A stretch of 64,000 nt of DNA from Halichoerus grypus (GCF_964656455.1 NC_135715.1:163772437-163836436); one strand, 5' to 3'; counted from the first letter of the stretch, positions 12,061 to 24,857 are shown. Translations and numbers: made by a program. Notes: a model not told the origin generated them from the letters alone.

Positions 12061-12640
12061 TTAATAATAGTGATAATAATGAATGTTGATAATTAAAGGT
12101 CTCTTATAATTACCAAATTTCTAATGTGTGTTAAATATAATTAAAGGGAAATGATTTAAATTAATATGCATGCACACAAAAACTAGAGCTAGCCACAGCT
12201 TTTATTTTTAGCTTCTTAACTAATGTCATGGTTGTGAATCCAGTATTAAGAAATTCAATTATGATGACAGTTTCACTAGGGTCATGTATGGAGAATCCAT
12301 GCAGGGTCTGGAAATGAGGAAGGCATATGTTTGAGTTGAAAAACATGACTATGGATGGGAAACCACATGGAACTTTTGTGATTAGAGCTTGACCACATGA
12401 AATTGTGCATTGGACATTATTATTATAATCTATCCCTGTAATACTGTTTGTGAGTTCTAGAAGAGAAAGGTACTTTTCTTGGAAGTTGGGCACCATCCCA
12501 GGAATGGGTAACAAAACACTTCTGCCTGGATGGTCTCTAGAAGACATAGAGGGAATAGAGGAAGCAATAATCATAAATAACTTCCCATGAAATTCACCCT
12601 GGAGATTCATCCTTTGAATTCAAAGCAGTATTACTTCATA
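12061..12640. other. AT-rich DNA, no gene seen
   Basis: Contains a 149-codon minus frame at 12161-12610. It has no recognised domain or splice context and its composition matches its surroundings, so it is treated as a chance frame, though it is among the longest non-LINE frames in the window. Confidence 0.4.
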
Positions 12641-12649
12641 AGGTGCTAG

Positions 12650-12960
12650 AGTGGTAGGTGGGAGTGGCAGACCCTGAGAGGCTGCAGGCTGCAGTGGTTA
12701 GTAACTGGTATTATTAATTATAACTTGTATTATTAATAACTTGTATTAAGCTTGACCACTGGTTCAAATCTAGTTCTGCCACTGACTCGCTGGTTGATTT
12801 GTGTCAAGTATTTCCCTTCTTTTGGTCTCACTTTGTTCATCTATAAAATGGTTATGATGACAGTAATTACCTCATAGGGTTTTAATGAGAAGTACATGAG
12901 GGATTATTTGTAAAAATTCTCACTATGTATGGCAAGTACTATATATGTTTGTTAAATATA
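12650..12960 (+). mobile_element. MIR, with small internal tandem repeat
   Basis: Sense MIR: 'ggttcaaatctagttctgcc', 'cactgactcgctggttgatt', 'tctataaaatggttatgatg' and 'tcatagggttttaatgagaa' in the expected order. Near its start a 'taacttgtattattaa' unit is repeated about three times at 12706-12750. Confidence 0.8.
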
Positions 12961-13489
12961 TGTGTTGGAAGGGTAGTAGGATAGGTTACACTATAGAAAT
13001 AATTCTAAGAGCAATCTTTTTCAAAGATTTGATTTTAATCAGGTTCAGCTTTAAGGAAGGCACTTAGCGTACAGCTAGAAAAAAATACTGATTCCAAAGT
13101 TGAATTTTAAATGCATATTGAGTGTCTTTTGCTTGTAGAGATCCTTCTGCCCTTCGGTGTTTCCCTGGTTTGCTCTTCCTGACCCTCTATCTTGATTCAC
13201 TTTGCCCACTTGTCTGTGTCACAGGTACCTTCCCATTTGCTGAGACCAGCCTGAACCACCATCCTCGCTGTAAATCCTTTCCCCAAACCCTTCTCTCTGG
13301 CAAAAGTTAGCTACCGCTTCAGCAATATTTTTTTAAAGTAATGTATAATTTGGCATTTGGTGAGATCATGATGAAAATATTATTGGAGGAAGCAGTATTT
13401 AATATAGGACCAAAATATCGGAGGCCAGACAGAAGACACAGAGCGAGCACAGCATTGGCACCTGTCATGTCATCCGCTGGTCCCTACCC

Positions 13490-13733
13490 AGCATATTCTG
13501 CTCTTGAGCAAACGATTCCCTCTTCAGTTCTTCCTGCCCTCTTCCTCCTCTGTGAGATTGGTCCACACTTCCGTCATGAACAGTGTCATGAACACTTATC
13601 ATTTTTATTTGTAAGTTTCCCTCCTTCCTCTGGAGTAGAAGTGCACTAAGGGCAGAGAATGTGCTTTTTATCTTTGTAGCTTGACACTTAGCCCTATGGT
13701 AGGTGTCGCGTAACTGATTGAATGAATGAATGA
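13490..13733 (+). mobile_element. L2 LINE 3' end
   Basis: 'agtgcactaagggcagagaa', 'ctttgtagcttgacacttag' and 'gattgaatgaatgaatga' match the L2 3' end, including its terminal tgaa-type short repeat. Confidence 0.75.
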
Positions 13734-13854
13734 AAGTAGATAACCAAGTGGAGAGAAAGAAAAAGTGAACAAAATATCAGTTTTTTATACATTAATATTT
13801 TTACAGAGAAAGGATTTTAAAGGTAGTATTTAAGTAAAGAATAAAGTGTTTTTA

Positions 13855-14050
13855 GGGACGCCTGGGTGGCTGAGTCGTTAAGCGTCTGCCTTCGGCTCAG
13901 GTCATGATCCTAGGGTCCTGGGATCGAGCCCCGCATCGGGCTCCCTGCTCCGTGGGAAGCCTGCTTCTCCCTCTCCCACTCCCCCTGCTTGTGTTCTATC
14001 TCTCGCTGTGTCTCTCTCTGTCAAATATATAAATAAAATCTTTAAAAAAA
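13855..14050 (+). mobile_element. CanSINE, young copy with long target duplication
   Basis: Plus-strand CanSINE with near-consensus body ('cttcggctcaggtcatgatc', 'ggatcgagccccgcatcggg') and aataaaatctttaaaaaaa tail. The direct repeat agaataaagtgttttta flanks it exactly at 13838-13854 and 14051-14067. Low divergence and a perfect duplication point to a recent insertion. Confidence 0.97.
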
Positions 14051-14067
14051 AGAATAAAGTGTTTTTA

Positions 14068-15150
14068 AAGGTGTGTGTAGTATACTTTTGTGTGTTCTGC
14101 ATTCACTGTCAAGTGGTAAACAAATGGACTTCATTCAGCATGAAATTTATCTGTATCTTGTATCAATATCACAAAGGAAAACAGAGCAGACATAGACCTC
14201 AGAGTATTAGGTTATTTCTGTGTTTTTAATATAGTTCAAACTCCATCTGTCCAAGTCACTACCTACATTATTTCACTGTAAATGTGATGGCAATCATGGG
14301 GGAGGGGGTTTATTTGGAAAAGATTAGAGTTGTCCAAGTTAAGCCTCCACTCGGGGCTTTCTTAACAATTTGAAAATAATGGAATTTAATTTAATTATCT
14401 GTGTATATTTGGGAGAGTAATCATAGAACTTACCAAAACAACCATTTAATGTCAAAATCTGAGTTTTTTCTGGATTTCTAAATCTCTTTTGATGAATAGC
14501 CAAAGTAGAAATTAGAGGCTTTTTGCAAATGTATTCTATTAAACATATGAGTATCAGAAAAAATTTGTTCTGGGGCCAGATGTACATTTACTGAATATCC
14601 ATAAAGTATTTTCCAGAAAATAACAAATAGAATAAATGCTCCTTCTATTTTTTTTCTTTAGTTACCTTTAGTGCTTAGACAGATAAATTGTGAAACCATA
14701 TGATAGCCATTCCTTGTATGACTGCACCCCACGTGGTGGAAACTCCTGAATGGAGTGTTTTGTTTTGCATCTACCACACATAGTTAAATTGATTTATCGC
14801 ATCATGTAACCTAAAGCAATTTACCTTCGGGATTGCCAAACTGATTCTTGGTCTTAGAGTTCTTACTAATTTTCAAATTGGTGGGTCAAAAATAACATGT
14901 AAAATTAAATATTTTAAAGCCATAAATCTAGGCATCAATTTCAGTAAAAAATTCTTCTAGCTTAATTTGAAGAAAAAGTTTGCATCATTTTAGGACCTGG
15001 CATGATTCTCAACTGATATTATACCTAGGTACCATTATGGAAAATTAAGGCTTTGTAAAGCTTTCCTAATGTTTTCCCATTTTTGGCTGTTTTCTGACCT
15101 CTTTCATCCATAATCTTGGCTTGATTCTGCAAAATCATTCATAATGTCTT
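14068..15150. other. AT-rich DNA, no gene seen
   Basis: No recognised repeat, exon or RNA gene. The 82-codon minus frame at 14339-14587 has no motif. Confidence 0.45.
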
Positions 15151-15218
15151 TCTTTGTTTAAGAAAGATTGTGCCAAGTACCTTGGTTTGTGCTGGGGATT
15201 AAAGCTGAATAAAACATG

Positions 15219-15394
15219 TGGTGCCTGGGTGGCTCAGTCGGGTAAGCGTCCAACTCTTGATTTCAGCTCAGGTCATGAGCTCAGGGTCATGAGATCAAGC
15301 CCCATCTCAGGCTCAGTGGAACCTGCTTAAGATTATCTCTCTCCCTCTCCCTCTGCCCCTACCCCCACTCTCTCCCTTAAAAAAGAAAAAAAAA
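15219..15394 (+). mobile_element. CanSINE inserted in an ancient repeat
   Basis: Plus-strand CanSINE ('gtgcctgggtggctcagtcg' to a Lys/A-rich tail). The perfect direct repeat ctgaataaaacatg lies at 15205-15218 and 15395-15408. The flanks ('gctggggattaaagctgaat' and 'gccatggagctctcatttat') resemble a common ancient mammalian repeat that the SINE has split. Confidence 0.96.
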
Positions 15395-16019
15395 CTGAAT
15401 AAAACATGGGCCTCCTGACTGCCATGGAGCTCTCATTTATGATTTTCTCCCTCATCCACTGAGGAGTACAGACATAAATAGAAATTATGATACAGTGATA
15501 CAGTATGGCAGGTGCAATGATTTTCCTATGTACAGGGGAAAATCTCTAGAAAAGTAACAGGAATTTGAAAATAATTCTTCAGGGATAGAAGTTTTATGGA
15601 CATGCAGAGTCTTCAAGGATGAATGGGAGGCAACCAGGCCCAATCATGGGAAATGCATTTTAACCGGAGGTTAACAAAAATAAAGACAGAGATATATATG
15701 AGACATAAGATAGTTTTCCTGAGGAATTACAAATACTTTGGTCTTGCTGAGAGAGGAGGGGCCAAATCCTGAAGAACCATCTATGTTACATCTAGGAGCT
15801 TGACTTTCATATGTTACATAAGAATACTAAAGAGTTCTAAGTAAAGGAGTTGGAAGTTCAACTTTGCAAAGACCAGCATAGGGATAAGAAGATACTTAGG
15901 AGTTCGTTGTAGTATGTGATTCAGGGCAGAGGTGGCAAAGATCTAAATTAGATCACGATCCCTTTATGCATATAAACTCAGTGATTGCTTCAGTAATAAT
16001 TACAAAACATCCACAACCA

Positions 16020-16420
16020 TGCTTACTGTGTGCCAGTCCCCATTCTAAGTGCTTCAAATATATTATTCTATGTAATTCTCATAACAGTCCTATGATATAG
16101 GCACCATTTTTTAAGATTTATTTATTTATTTTAGAGAGAGTGAGCACTTGTGGGGCAGGGGGAGGGGCAGAGGGAGAGAAAATCTCAAGCAGACTCCCCA
16201 CTGAGCGTGGAGCCCGAAGTAGGGCTCAATCTCACAACCCTGAGATCTTGACCTGAGCTGAAATCAAGAGTTGGACGCTTAACTGACTGAGCCACCCAGA
16301 TACCCCTGATGTAGGTACCATTTTATATCCCCATTTTATTGATAAGGAAATGAGGGACATAGAGATTAAGTAAAGGTCAAATTACTCAGTCATAAAGCTA
16401 GTAAGTGGCAGAAACATTTA
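16020..16420 (-). mobile_element. MIR split by a CanSINE
   Basis: Left part: 'tgctt actgtgtgccagtc' through 'cataacagtcctatgatata'. Right part: 'ccccattttattgataagga' through 'cataaagctagtaagtggca'. Together they are one antisense MIR, interrupted at 16111-16306. Confidence 0.85.
16111..16306 (-). mobile_element. CanSINE nested in MIR
   Basis: Minus-strand CanSINE from ttaagatttatttattt to 'gagccacccagatacccc'. An 18-bp duplication, tgatataggcaccatttt at 16093-16110 and tgatgtaggtaccatttt at 16307-16324, differs at two positions, implying an older insertion than the perfect-duplication copies. Confidence 0.96.
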
Positions 16421-16424
16421 GGAA

Positions 16425-18630
16425 ATACAATCCATAGATCTTGGATAAGGGGTAGAATAATTCCCAGATTTCACTTCTTTGGTGAAGCAGATGAGTATTC
16501 TACCAACCAATATCCAGAACTTCAAATCAGCTTGTAGACACAGATACAAGTAGAGATCATTGGAAATCAAAGAAATAGGAGTTCAAACCTTGAAGTCATT
16601 GATAACCTTAACCTGTTTCAGTGGAGGAAAGTGGGGTAGAAACTGTTTTGCTTTGAGTTGAGAAGGAAACTGGAGGCAAAGCAGTGGAAACAGCATTTAG
16701 GGAACTTACAATAACATTGGGGAGAACACAGAGTTAAATTTTTTATGCTATTAACAATTTAAGAACTCTCAATTTCAAGTGATAAAAGTACAATTTAAAA
16801 TGGCTCAGTCAAAACACAAAATAAAATTAAAATAGTTCAGTCAAAAAGTCATGAAGTTTTTGTTTTGGGGGGGTATTTTTGTGTTTTTGTTTCCTGAAGA
16901 AGTTGAGTGTAATCTTTAAGCATGTCAAACATCTGCATCTCTGGAGGTAAGAGATGCAGCTGAGGCTTCAGGAAAAACTGAAATCAGAGATTCAAGTAAT
17001 TGCCTCTGCGCTACATTCTTTACTAGATTTCATCAAGGTTTTCTGTAGACCAGCTTCTTCAACACAAGGGAAACATGGCTGCTCACAATTCAGTTTTCCC
17101 ATCTGCGGAGAGGCAGGAATTCTGTTTCTAGGCTCCAGGAAAGAAGTCTGATTAATCGGCCACTTAAGCCAAACCAGGGCACTGAGGCAATGGAGGGAAT
17201 AGTCGGCAGTCACAAGATATTGGCTACAGAGTCCCCCTGGGGGAAGAGCAGTTTCCAGCACAAGGAGGATTGGGCAGACATTCCTGTAGATGTATCGGCA
17301 GAGTGAAGGCCAGGTCTGAACAAGCAGTAATGGCAGCGAGTGCAAGACAAGCTCGGTGCCTGAGTGGAGAAAGGTGGCTTGACGTGGGTGGTAAAGAATG
17401 AGTATCTGGTAGGCATGGAGAATTCAGTGAGCAAGTTGATATCATCAAGTTGAGCTTGGACAGAGGCAGAACTTCTGGGGCAGAGTAGAATTCTGAGTGC
17501 ACTGTTTCTCAAAGAATAATCGGAAGGCCACTGGCCTCAGAAACACCCGAGGAGTTTGCAAAAATGCCAGTTGCTGAGTTACACCAGTCTGCTGAATCAG
17601 AATCTTTGAGAGTGGGGTCCAGGGTATCTGCATAGTAGACGAATTCCCTTTATGATGTGTGATTTCCAATGGGAGAATGGTGTGAAATGCACTTATAAAG
17701 AGAGACCAGATCTGACCTATGGGGGGCAACTTGCTTGAGCACCAGGAGACGTGGTCAGCTCTCAATGTGGGTGCAGAAGTGGGAGAGGCCCTTGGAAGCA
17801 TAATCTCTGGGAATTTATTTAAAGATGTGCCGAGTGGAGTGAAAAGATCACAATATACTTGACAAATTAATAAACACACTGGGTTGTGAAAAACAAATTA
17901 ACATTTTGTATGAAATTGTGAAGTTGTAAACATAAAAAAATTTAAAAAGGAGGAAGGAGATGGGGGGGGAAGAGAAGGAAGAGCAACAGACCTTCTGTTG
18001 AAGGGAAAAGGAGTGGTGATACATGAAGGACTTTTTAAAAAATAGGACCATTTAACACAACTATAAAGGCACCCTGACATGATACGTTATTTAAGACACA
18101 AGCATGTATTTTTATTCATTTGCCTTTTAATAAATCACATTTAGTATCATCAGCCTCATTGAATAAGTAGACAAGGAGAAAACAGCCACCTAACCATCTC
18201 CCTAGAAGTTGTTTTATCTCAGGCCACAGAGGCAATAATTTAGGAGACAGACTCCCCTGGGTCTGGAAAAGTTATGCATCTCAAGGATAACTGACATTCA
18301 CCTAATGTAAGAACAGATGAAGTTTCCACCAAAGATTCTGTGCATATTCTTCCCCCTGTGTGGCTGAGGCACTAATCTTAATCTGATTGTGTTGAACAGA
18401 ACAACCTGTCCTTTTAGCATTTCTTTGTCTGGCAGGAGTTCTGACATTTGGCTGCATGGTTAACATCAAGCATGAAGAAATTAGTTTCTGGTAAAGCAGT
18501 TAAGATAGGTATTCCGACATTTATGGAAAGCTGTGTGGAGGAACTGGTGAAGCAGAAAACTCCAAACCACAGATCACTTGGCTGTTTCTGCCTGAGTTCC
18601 TAATACATTGTGTTCAAGTTCAACAATACA
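16425..18630. other. Mostly single-copy-looking DNA
   Basis: Apart from the MER5-like element near 17497 nothing was recognised. Overlapping minus frames between 16992 and 17879 (92 to 144 codons) lie in a less AT-rich patch. None has a domain or a splice-flanked structure, and several overlap one another, which argues for chance. Confidence 0.4.
17497..17660 (+). mobile_element. MER5-like hAT DNA transposon
   Basis: 'gcactgtttctcaaagaata', 'tctgctgaatcagaatcttt' and 'gtggggtccagggtatctgc' occur in the order of the MER5A-type non-autonomous hAT-Charlie element. The right end is diverged. Confidence 0.7.
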
Positions 18631-18639
18631 GGCAAATGT

Positions 18640-18800
18640 GTTCTGGTTAGAAATTGGGGGCACCCCCCAGTTTGTGGTCTCAGTGGCCTTGGAGAAGAAG
18701 TTACTTAACTTCCCAGGGACAGTTTCTTCATCTGTAAAATGAGAAAGATGATAGGATTAAAATGGGAGTTCCCTTAGAATACTGCTAGGAACATAAATCG
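18640..18800 (+). mobile_element. MIR fragment
   Basis: 'agttacttaacttcccaggg' then 'cttcatctgtaaaatgagaa' is the MIR core and following segment in sense orientation. Confidence 0.75.
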
Positions 18801-19641
18801 GTGTAACACATTTGGAAATCATCAATGATCTTTATTCCCAATGTAAGAATTTATATGGAGGAAACATGTTTCTCTACTTTTTTCCCCACATTTAAAGCTT
18901 TTCTTTAGTTTTAAATCATCTGATCTCGAGGAGTGTGTCTAACTTTTATTTTCAGGTTTTCATCTCTCTTAGATGGCCAACAAGACGCTGAAAGAGTGGG
19001 AACCGGCTTGGGGTTAGCTTACTCTGAATCCCAAGCAGTGCATGAAGGGTGGGGCAGTTGTATGCCTGAACAAAACTGGTGCTTCTAACTGGAAGGGAAA
19101 TAAGATGAATGATCTTAATAAAAAACCAACACTCTCCTCTGGGGTCATCAAAGACTTCTTTGCATCCATTTTCTTCTGTTGTGTTTTCTTACTCTTACTC
19201 TGAATACTGGGCTTTTTTTTTTTTTTCTTTAGTTACAGGCATTGGAAGTATGTTTCCCAGTCTATGGCTTGTCTTGTTTGCCCTTATTAAATAATTAATT
19301 TATTTATTTTGTTATAGATAGGTTCTATTAGTTTTATTGTTGTGCTGTGTGTGTGTTTAAAGAAATAATTTCCTATCCTGAGTCACGATGATACTTCCCA
19401 CTATTATTTTTTCTGAGAATTTTTAAGTTTCTCTTTCATATTTAAGCCTTTAATTTACCTATCAATTTTTTAAGTGATATGAGTTAGGATCTATTTTTAT
19501 TTTATTTTTTGGTATCGTAGTGTCATTTAAAATAATGAATGTTTGTTGAATGTTATTTCTGTGTTCATTTGGATGATATTTTCCCCCTTTAATCTCTGAA
19601 AGTAATGTATTCCATTAACACATTTTCTGCTGTCCAACCTT

Positions 19642-19862
19642 TTTTTTAAAAAGATTTATTTATTTATTTATTTATTTGAGAAAGAGAGAGAGAGGGTGGG
19701 TGCATGAGTGGGGGGGAGGGGCAGAGGAAGGGAATCTTTGAGCAGACTCCCCACTGAGTGGGGAGCCCAGCCAGGGGTCCACTGGATCCCAAGACCCTGA
19801 GATCATGGCCTGAGCCAAAACCAAGAGTGAGACCCTTAACCACTGAGCCACCCAGACACCCC
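19642..19862 (-). mobile_element. CanSINE nested in old LINE-1
   Basis: Minus-strand CanSINE with a (TTTA)n-like tail complement and head complement 'gagccacccagacacccc'. Target duplication ctgctgtccaacctt at 19627-19641 and ctgctgtctagcctt at 19863-19877 (13 of 15 identical). Confidence 0.95.
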
Positions 19863-20156
19863 CTGCTGTCTAGCCTTCTTTGCATTTCCATGATAAAGCC
19901 TCCTTGGCCATGATGGACTGTATTTTATATATTGCTGAATTTAACTTGCTAATGTTTTATTTAGGGCTTTATCATCTATGTAACTGAGATAGTTCTGTAT
20001 TTCAGGTTTGGTTTGGCAGATGCTTTACACACCTTATGTAAGCTTCACAGAATGAGTAGGAAAACTTTTATCATAATTTCCCCTTTTCTCTGAAGTGATT
20101 TGTTTTTGGTATTGAGATTATGTTTTTTGTAAACTCCTCTATTCAGTCTGTGGTAG

Positions 20157-20158
<2 letters not shown>

Positions 20159-20195
<37 letters not shown>
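20159..20195 (+). repeat. (GT)n microsatellite
   Basis: About 18 uninterrupted GT units within the old LINE-1. Confidence 0.97.
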
Positions 20196-20196
<1 letters not shown>

Positions 20197-20474
20197 ATAG
20201 GAGGAGATAGCTTGTTTGTCTATGTAAATTTGGTATGTTACCAATAAAAACAAAAAATTCTAGAAATGTATCTATATTGTTTTAAAGCTCCAAATTTATT
20301 TGTATAGTCTTAGAATTTTAAAATAATCTCTATTTGTGTAGTTATGTTCTCTCCCATCCCTAAATTGTTAATTTGTAAATTTTCTGGGTTTTTTGTTTTT
20401 TGTTTTTTTACCTTTTTTACCTTGTCTTAATGGAGATTTGTCTATATTACTAGTTGTTTTTAAAAGTGTTTTCA

Positions 20475-20654
20475 GGGCGCCTGGGTGGCTCGGTTGAGCC
20501 TCTGACTCTTGGTTTTGGCTGAGGGCATGATCTCAGGGTCATGAGATCAAGTGCCACATCAGTTGGATACATAGCTGGGAGTCTGCTTTCTTCCTGTCCT
20601 TCTGCTCCTCCCCTTGCTTGTGTGCTCTCTAAACAAACAAACAATCTTTTTTAA
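20475..20654 (+). mobile_element. CanSINE nested in old LINE-1
   Basis: Plus-strand CanSINE beginning 'gggcgcctgggtggctcggt', with tail aaacaaacaaacaatctttttt. Perfect direct repeat aaaagtgttttca at 20462-20474 and 20655-20667. The middle lacks several bases of the usual head (cggttgagcc). Confidence 0.96.
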
Positions 20655-21839
20655 AAAAGTGTTTTCAAAGAAACAACTTCTGATATTGTCATATTATCCA
20701 TTCTTTCTATTTTATTAACTCCTGCTTTTATTTCGTATATTCTACTTTAGTTTTAGGTAAAGTAAGAGTAGAGAAACAATAAGTTTTTTTCTTTTTAAGT
20801 TTCTTACATGGTTACTTTTTTTTTACTTTCTTGCTTTAAATAAATGTACTTAAAGTATATTTGCCTCCATCAAAATACAGCTACTTTAGCTGCATCCTTT
20901 AATTTTTGATACAGAGTACCTTCATTTGTCATTTATTTCCAAATGCTTGGATTTCCACTGTGATTTCCTCTTTACTCCATGAGATATTTAACAGTACATT
21001 TTAAAGTATATGAACGTATCACTCTAGATCCATTGCTACTTCAATCACAATTGTTATAAAGAGATTTATATAATAATGATTTCTTGAAATTTATATTGAT
21101 ATTTTATGATCTAGTATATGGTTTATTTTTTAATTTAATATATAATTAAAATAAATACATATCTCTTAATTGTTTGTTATCTCAAGATTGTTAACTTTAT
21201 TGTTCAAATACTCTCTATACCTAATTTTTAAAAATTGGCCTTATCTGCTAATTTTTCATAGAAGTATACTGAAATCCTCCACTATGATTATAGATTTGTC
21301 GAATTCTGCTTCTAACTTTGTGAGATTTTGTCTTGTGTATGCTAAGACTTTGTTATTAGCTGTTTACAGTTCATGGTTGTCCTATCTCCTTCATGAGTTT
21401 TCTCTTTTGTTGGAAGCTTTTTTTATCCATACTAGTAATTTTTCATTATATTTTATTTTGCTGATATATTTCCAACCACCAGTTTGTTTTGGTTATGTGT
21501 TCCTGTTGTATTTTTCTATCCCTCTCAGTGTGGTTTCACCTTAGGTATGTATATAGGGATATAAGGAGAATATAGAGTGTATCGTTTTTTTTTTAAGAGT
21601 ATATTTTAATATCCAATCTGATTATCTATGTATTTAAATAGATTAGTCCAGTTTGTTTAAAATTATTGCAGTAAGTGATCTGTTTGGTATTGTTTTTGAT
21701 TACCACTGGACTGATAGATTCTTCCCCTTTTTTTCTTTGTTTCCAATCTATACATTTTGTTTGTGTTCTTTACTCATTACTCATAAATTTTATATATATG
21801 TTTTTATTTCATGCTAAAGAATTTGAAGTAGATGTTAAG

Positions 21840-22450
21840 CACCATGATACACCAAGCAGAATCAGCTGAAATGACAGTGGGGACACACCCTGGGTTGCCT
21901 GAAAAATAAGCTGGCTAGGAACAGAGCGGTCACCTTCATCTCAGGAAGGGGCTGCCCTTGAAGTCATCTTCGGGGGGCCAGTGGCACCTAACCACCAGCA
22001 GTAGGCACAGCAAATTCCCATAGGCCCTTAGATCTCCAAGGTCAAGGCAGCTAGCCTTTGCAGAGCACCTCAGTAAACAGCTGGTATCAACAGTCAGCAC
22101 TGCCTGGATTGGGGCTTCTTGTTTATTCCTGCCATTGATTGACAAGGCTACTCTCATATCTGTCCTGCACAAAGTAAGAGTAATAGGGGATGTTCTGTGA
22201 TGCCTGTTCATGTCCAGCAGAACACCTTGGTCTTTGTTCAGCCTTCTTTGGAGTCGGTGGAATGATCAAGGCACCTGTACTGTCTCTCTTCTTCATTCCA
22301 GCAACCCCCCACCTTTAATTTCTTCAATCCTGTTCTTTAGCCTAGTCTGTGTGAGATTGTGAAACCATCCTGAGCCCTGTTGCCCAACAGGTGGTGACCA
22401 CTGATGTACCTGCTTTACAGAACAGAAACCACGATAAACAATCCTCAAAA
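21840..22450. other. GC-richer block of unknown nature
   Basis: This 600-bp stretch is visibly richer in G and C than the AT-rich DNA around it and sits between two LINE-1s. No repeat family was recognised. A 91-codon minus frame (21936-22211) and broken + frames are present, but no domain was recognised. It could be a decayed processed pseudogene, an LTR fragment, or unique DNA. Confidence 0.35.
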
Positions 22451-23271
22451 ACTCACATGGGACTCAAAAGAATAGAAATCTTTTTCTACACTGTAAATGT
22501 AACATGATCATGCCTCATGAAATTAAGTGTTCAAGGTCATGTAATACCTAATCCATATTAAAATTTCTTTGTTTTCAAAATATTATTTTAAATTAGGATT
22601 TAATCCAAATCACACATTTAATCCAGGACAACACATTTGATTACGATGTATTTCAATCTAGATGTCTATAATCTAGAATAGGCTTTTTATTTACCTCACT
22701 GATTTAGAGGAAAAAGCCACCAGTTGGCCCTCAGTAGGTCATTTTTATAGACTTGATTTCGTCCTTTTGAAGTAATTTGACTTATTCCTGTGGTCACTGT
22801 AGATTCTGTTCACTGGAAGATCTATTAAGTTCTTGATTAAGTTAGACTTTTTTTTTAAATTTTGTTTTTATTAACATATAACGTATTATTTGTTTCAGGG
22901 GTATAGGTCTGTGATTCATCAGTCTTACACAATTCACGGGGCTCACCATAGCACATACCCTCCCCAATGTCTATCACCCAGCCACCCCACCCCTCCCACC
23001 CCCCCTCCACTCCAGCAACCCTCAGTTTGTTTCCTGAGATTAAGAGTCTCTTATGGTTTGTCTCCCTCTCTGGTTTCGTCTTGTTTCCTTTTTCCCTCCC
23101 TTCCCCTATGATCCTCTGTCTTGTTTCTCAAATTCCTCATATCAGTGAGGTCATATGATACTTGTCTTTCTCTGATTGACTTATTTCGCTTAGCATAAAA
23201 CCCTCTAGTTCTATCCATGTTGTTGCAAATGGCAAGATTTCATTTTTTGATGGCTGCATAATATTCAATTT

Positions 23272-23273
<2 letters not shown>

Positions 23274-23311
<38 letters not shown>
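23274..23311 (+). repeat. (AC)n microsatellite inside LINE-1 ORF2
   Basis: About 19 AC units in the C-terminal coding part of the LINE-1; on the coding strand it reads as a Cys/Val run between the WIKKMW and EYYAAIKK segments. Confidence 0.96.
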
Positions 23312-23312
<1 letters not shown>

Positions 23313-24857
23313 CACATCTTCTTTATCCATTCCTCTGTTGATGGACATCTAGGCTCTTTCCATAGTTTACCTATTGTGGACATTGCTGCTATAAACATTG
23401 GGGTGCACATGCCCCTTCGGGTCACTACATTTGTATCTTTGGGGTAAATACCCAGTAGTGCAATTGCTGGGTCGGAGGGTAGCTCTAATTTGCAACTTTT
23501 TGAGGACCCTCCATACTGTTATCCAGAGTGGCTACACCAGCCTGCATTCCCAACACCAGTGTAGGAGGGTTCCCCTTTCTCTGCATCCTCGCCAACATCT
23601 GTCGTTTCCTGACTTGTTCATTTTAGCCATTCTGACTGGTGTGAGGTGGTATCTCATTGAGGTTTTGATTTGCATTTCCCTGATGCCCAGTGATGTTGAG
23701 CACTTTTTCATGTGTCTGTTGGCTATTTGGATGTCTTCTTTGGAGAAATGTCTGTTCATGTCTTCTGCCCATTTCTTGATTGGATTATGTGTTCTTTCGG
23801 TATTGAGTTTGATAAGTTCTTTATAGATTTTGGATACTAGCCCTTTATCTGATATGTCATTTGCAAATATCTTCTCCCATTCTGTCGGTTGTCTTTTGGT
23901 TTCGTCCACTGTTTCCGTTGCTGTGCAAAAGCTTTTTATCTTGATGAAGTCCCAATAGTTCATTTTGCCCTTGCTTCCCTTGCCTTTGGCGATGTTTCTA
24001 GGAAGAAGTTGCTGCGGCTGAGGTCAAAGAGGTTGCTGCCTGTGTTCTCCTCTAGGATTTTGATGCACTCCTGTCTCACATTTAGGTCTTTCATCCATTT
24101 TGAGTCTATTTTTGTGTGTGGTGTAAGGAAATGGTCCAGTTTCATTCTTCTGCATGTGCTGTCCAATTTTCCCAACACCATTTGTTGAAGAGACTGTCTT
24201 TTTTCCATTGGACATTCTTTCCTGCTTTGTCGAAGATTAGTTGACCATAGAGTTGAGGGTCCGTTTCTGGGCTCTCTATTCTGTTCCATTGATCTATGTG
24301 TCTGTTTTTGTGCCAGTACCATACTGTCTTGATGATGACAGCTTTGTAATAGAGCTTGAAGTCCAGAATTGTGATGCCACCTGCTTTGCTTTTCTTTTTC
24401 AACATTCCTCTGGCTATTTGGGGTCTTTTCTGGGTCCATACAAATTTTAGAATGTTTGTTTTATTTCTTTGAAAAAAGTTGATGGTATTTTGATAGGGAT
24501 TGCATTAAATGTGTAGAGTGCTCTAGGTAGCATTGACATTTTCACAATATTTGTTCTTCCAATCCATGAGCGTAGAACGTTTTTCCATTTCTTTGTGTCT
24601 TCCTCAATTTCTTTCTTGAGTATTCTATAGTTTTCTGAGTACAGATCCTTTACCTCTTTGGTTAGATTTTTTCCTAGGTATCTTATGGGTTTGGGTACAA
24701 TTGTAAATGGGATCGACGCCTTAATTTCTCTTTCTTCTCTCTTGTTGGTGTATAGAAATGCAACTGATTTCTGTGCATTGATTTTATATCCTGCCACTTT
24801 ACTGAATTCCTGTATGAATTCTAGCAGTTTTGGGGTGGAGTCTTTTGGGTTTTCTAC

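Larger units (their letters stand above)
19195..21600 (-). mobile_element. Old LINE-1, fragmented, with two nested SINEs
   Basis: Antisense LINE-1 of an older (L1M/HAL1-like) class. 'tttagttacaggcattggaa' with 'cccagtctatggcttgtctt' corresponds to ORF2 C-terminal sequence. 'ttgctaatgttttatttagg' with 'cttcacagaatgagtaggaa' is the reverse-transcriptase region. 'gaaatcctccactatgatta' belongs to the endonuclease region. CanSINEs at 19642-19862 and 20475-20654 interrupt it. All frames are broken; the 124-codon + frame at 21170-21544 is an antisense shadow. Confidence 0.8.

Noticed and set aside
12161..12610. 149-codon minus frame
   Set aside because: No domain, no signal and no exon-like borders. 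Chance frame, although a cross-species check would be cheap.
23398..24450. Plus-strand frames of 99 to 142 codons
   Set aside because: They are antisense shadows of LINE-1 ORF2.
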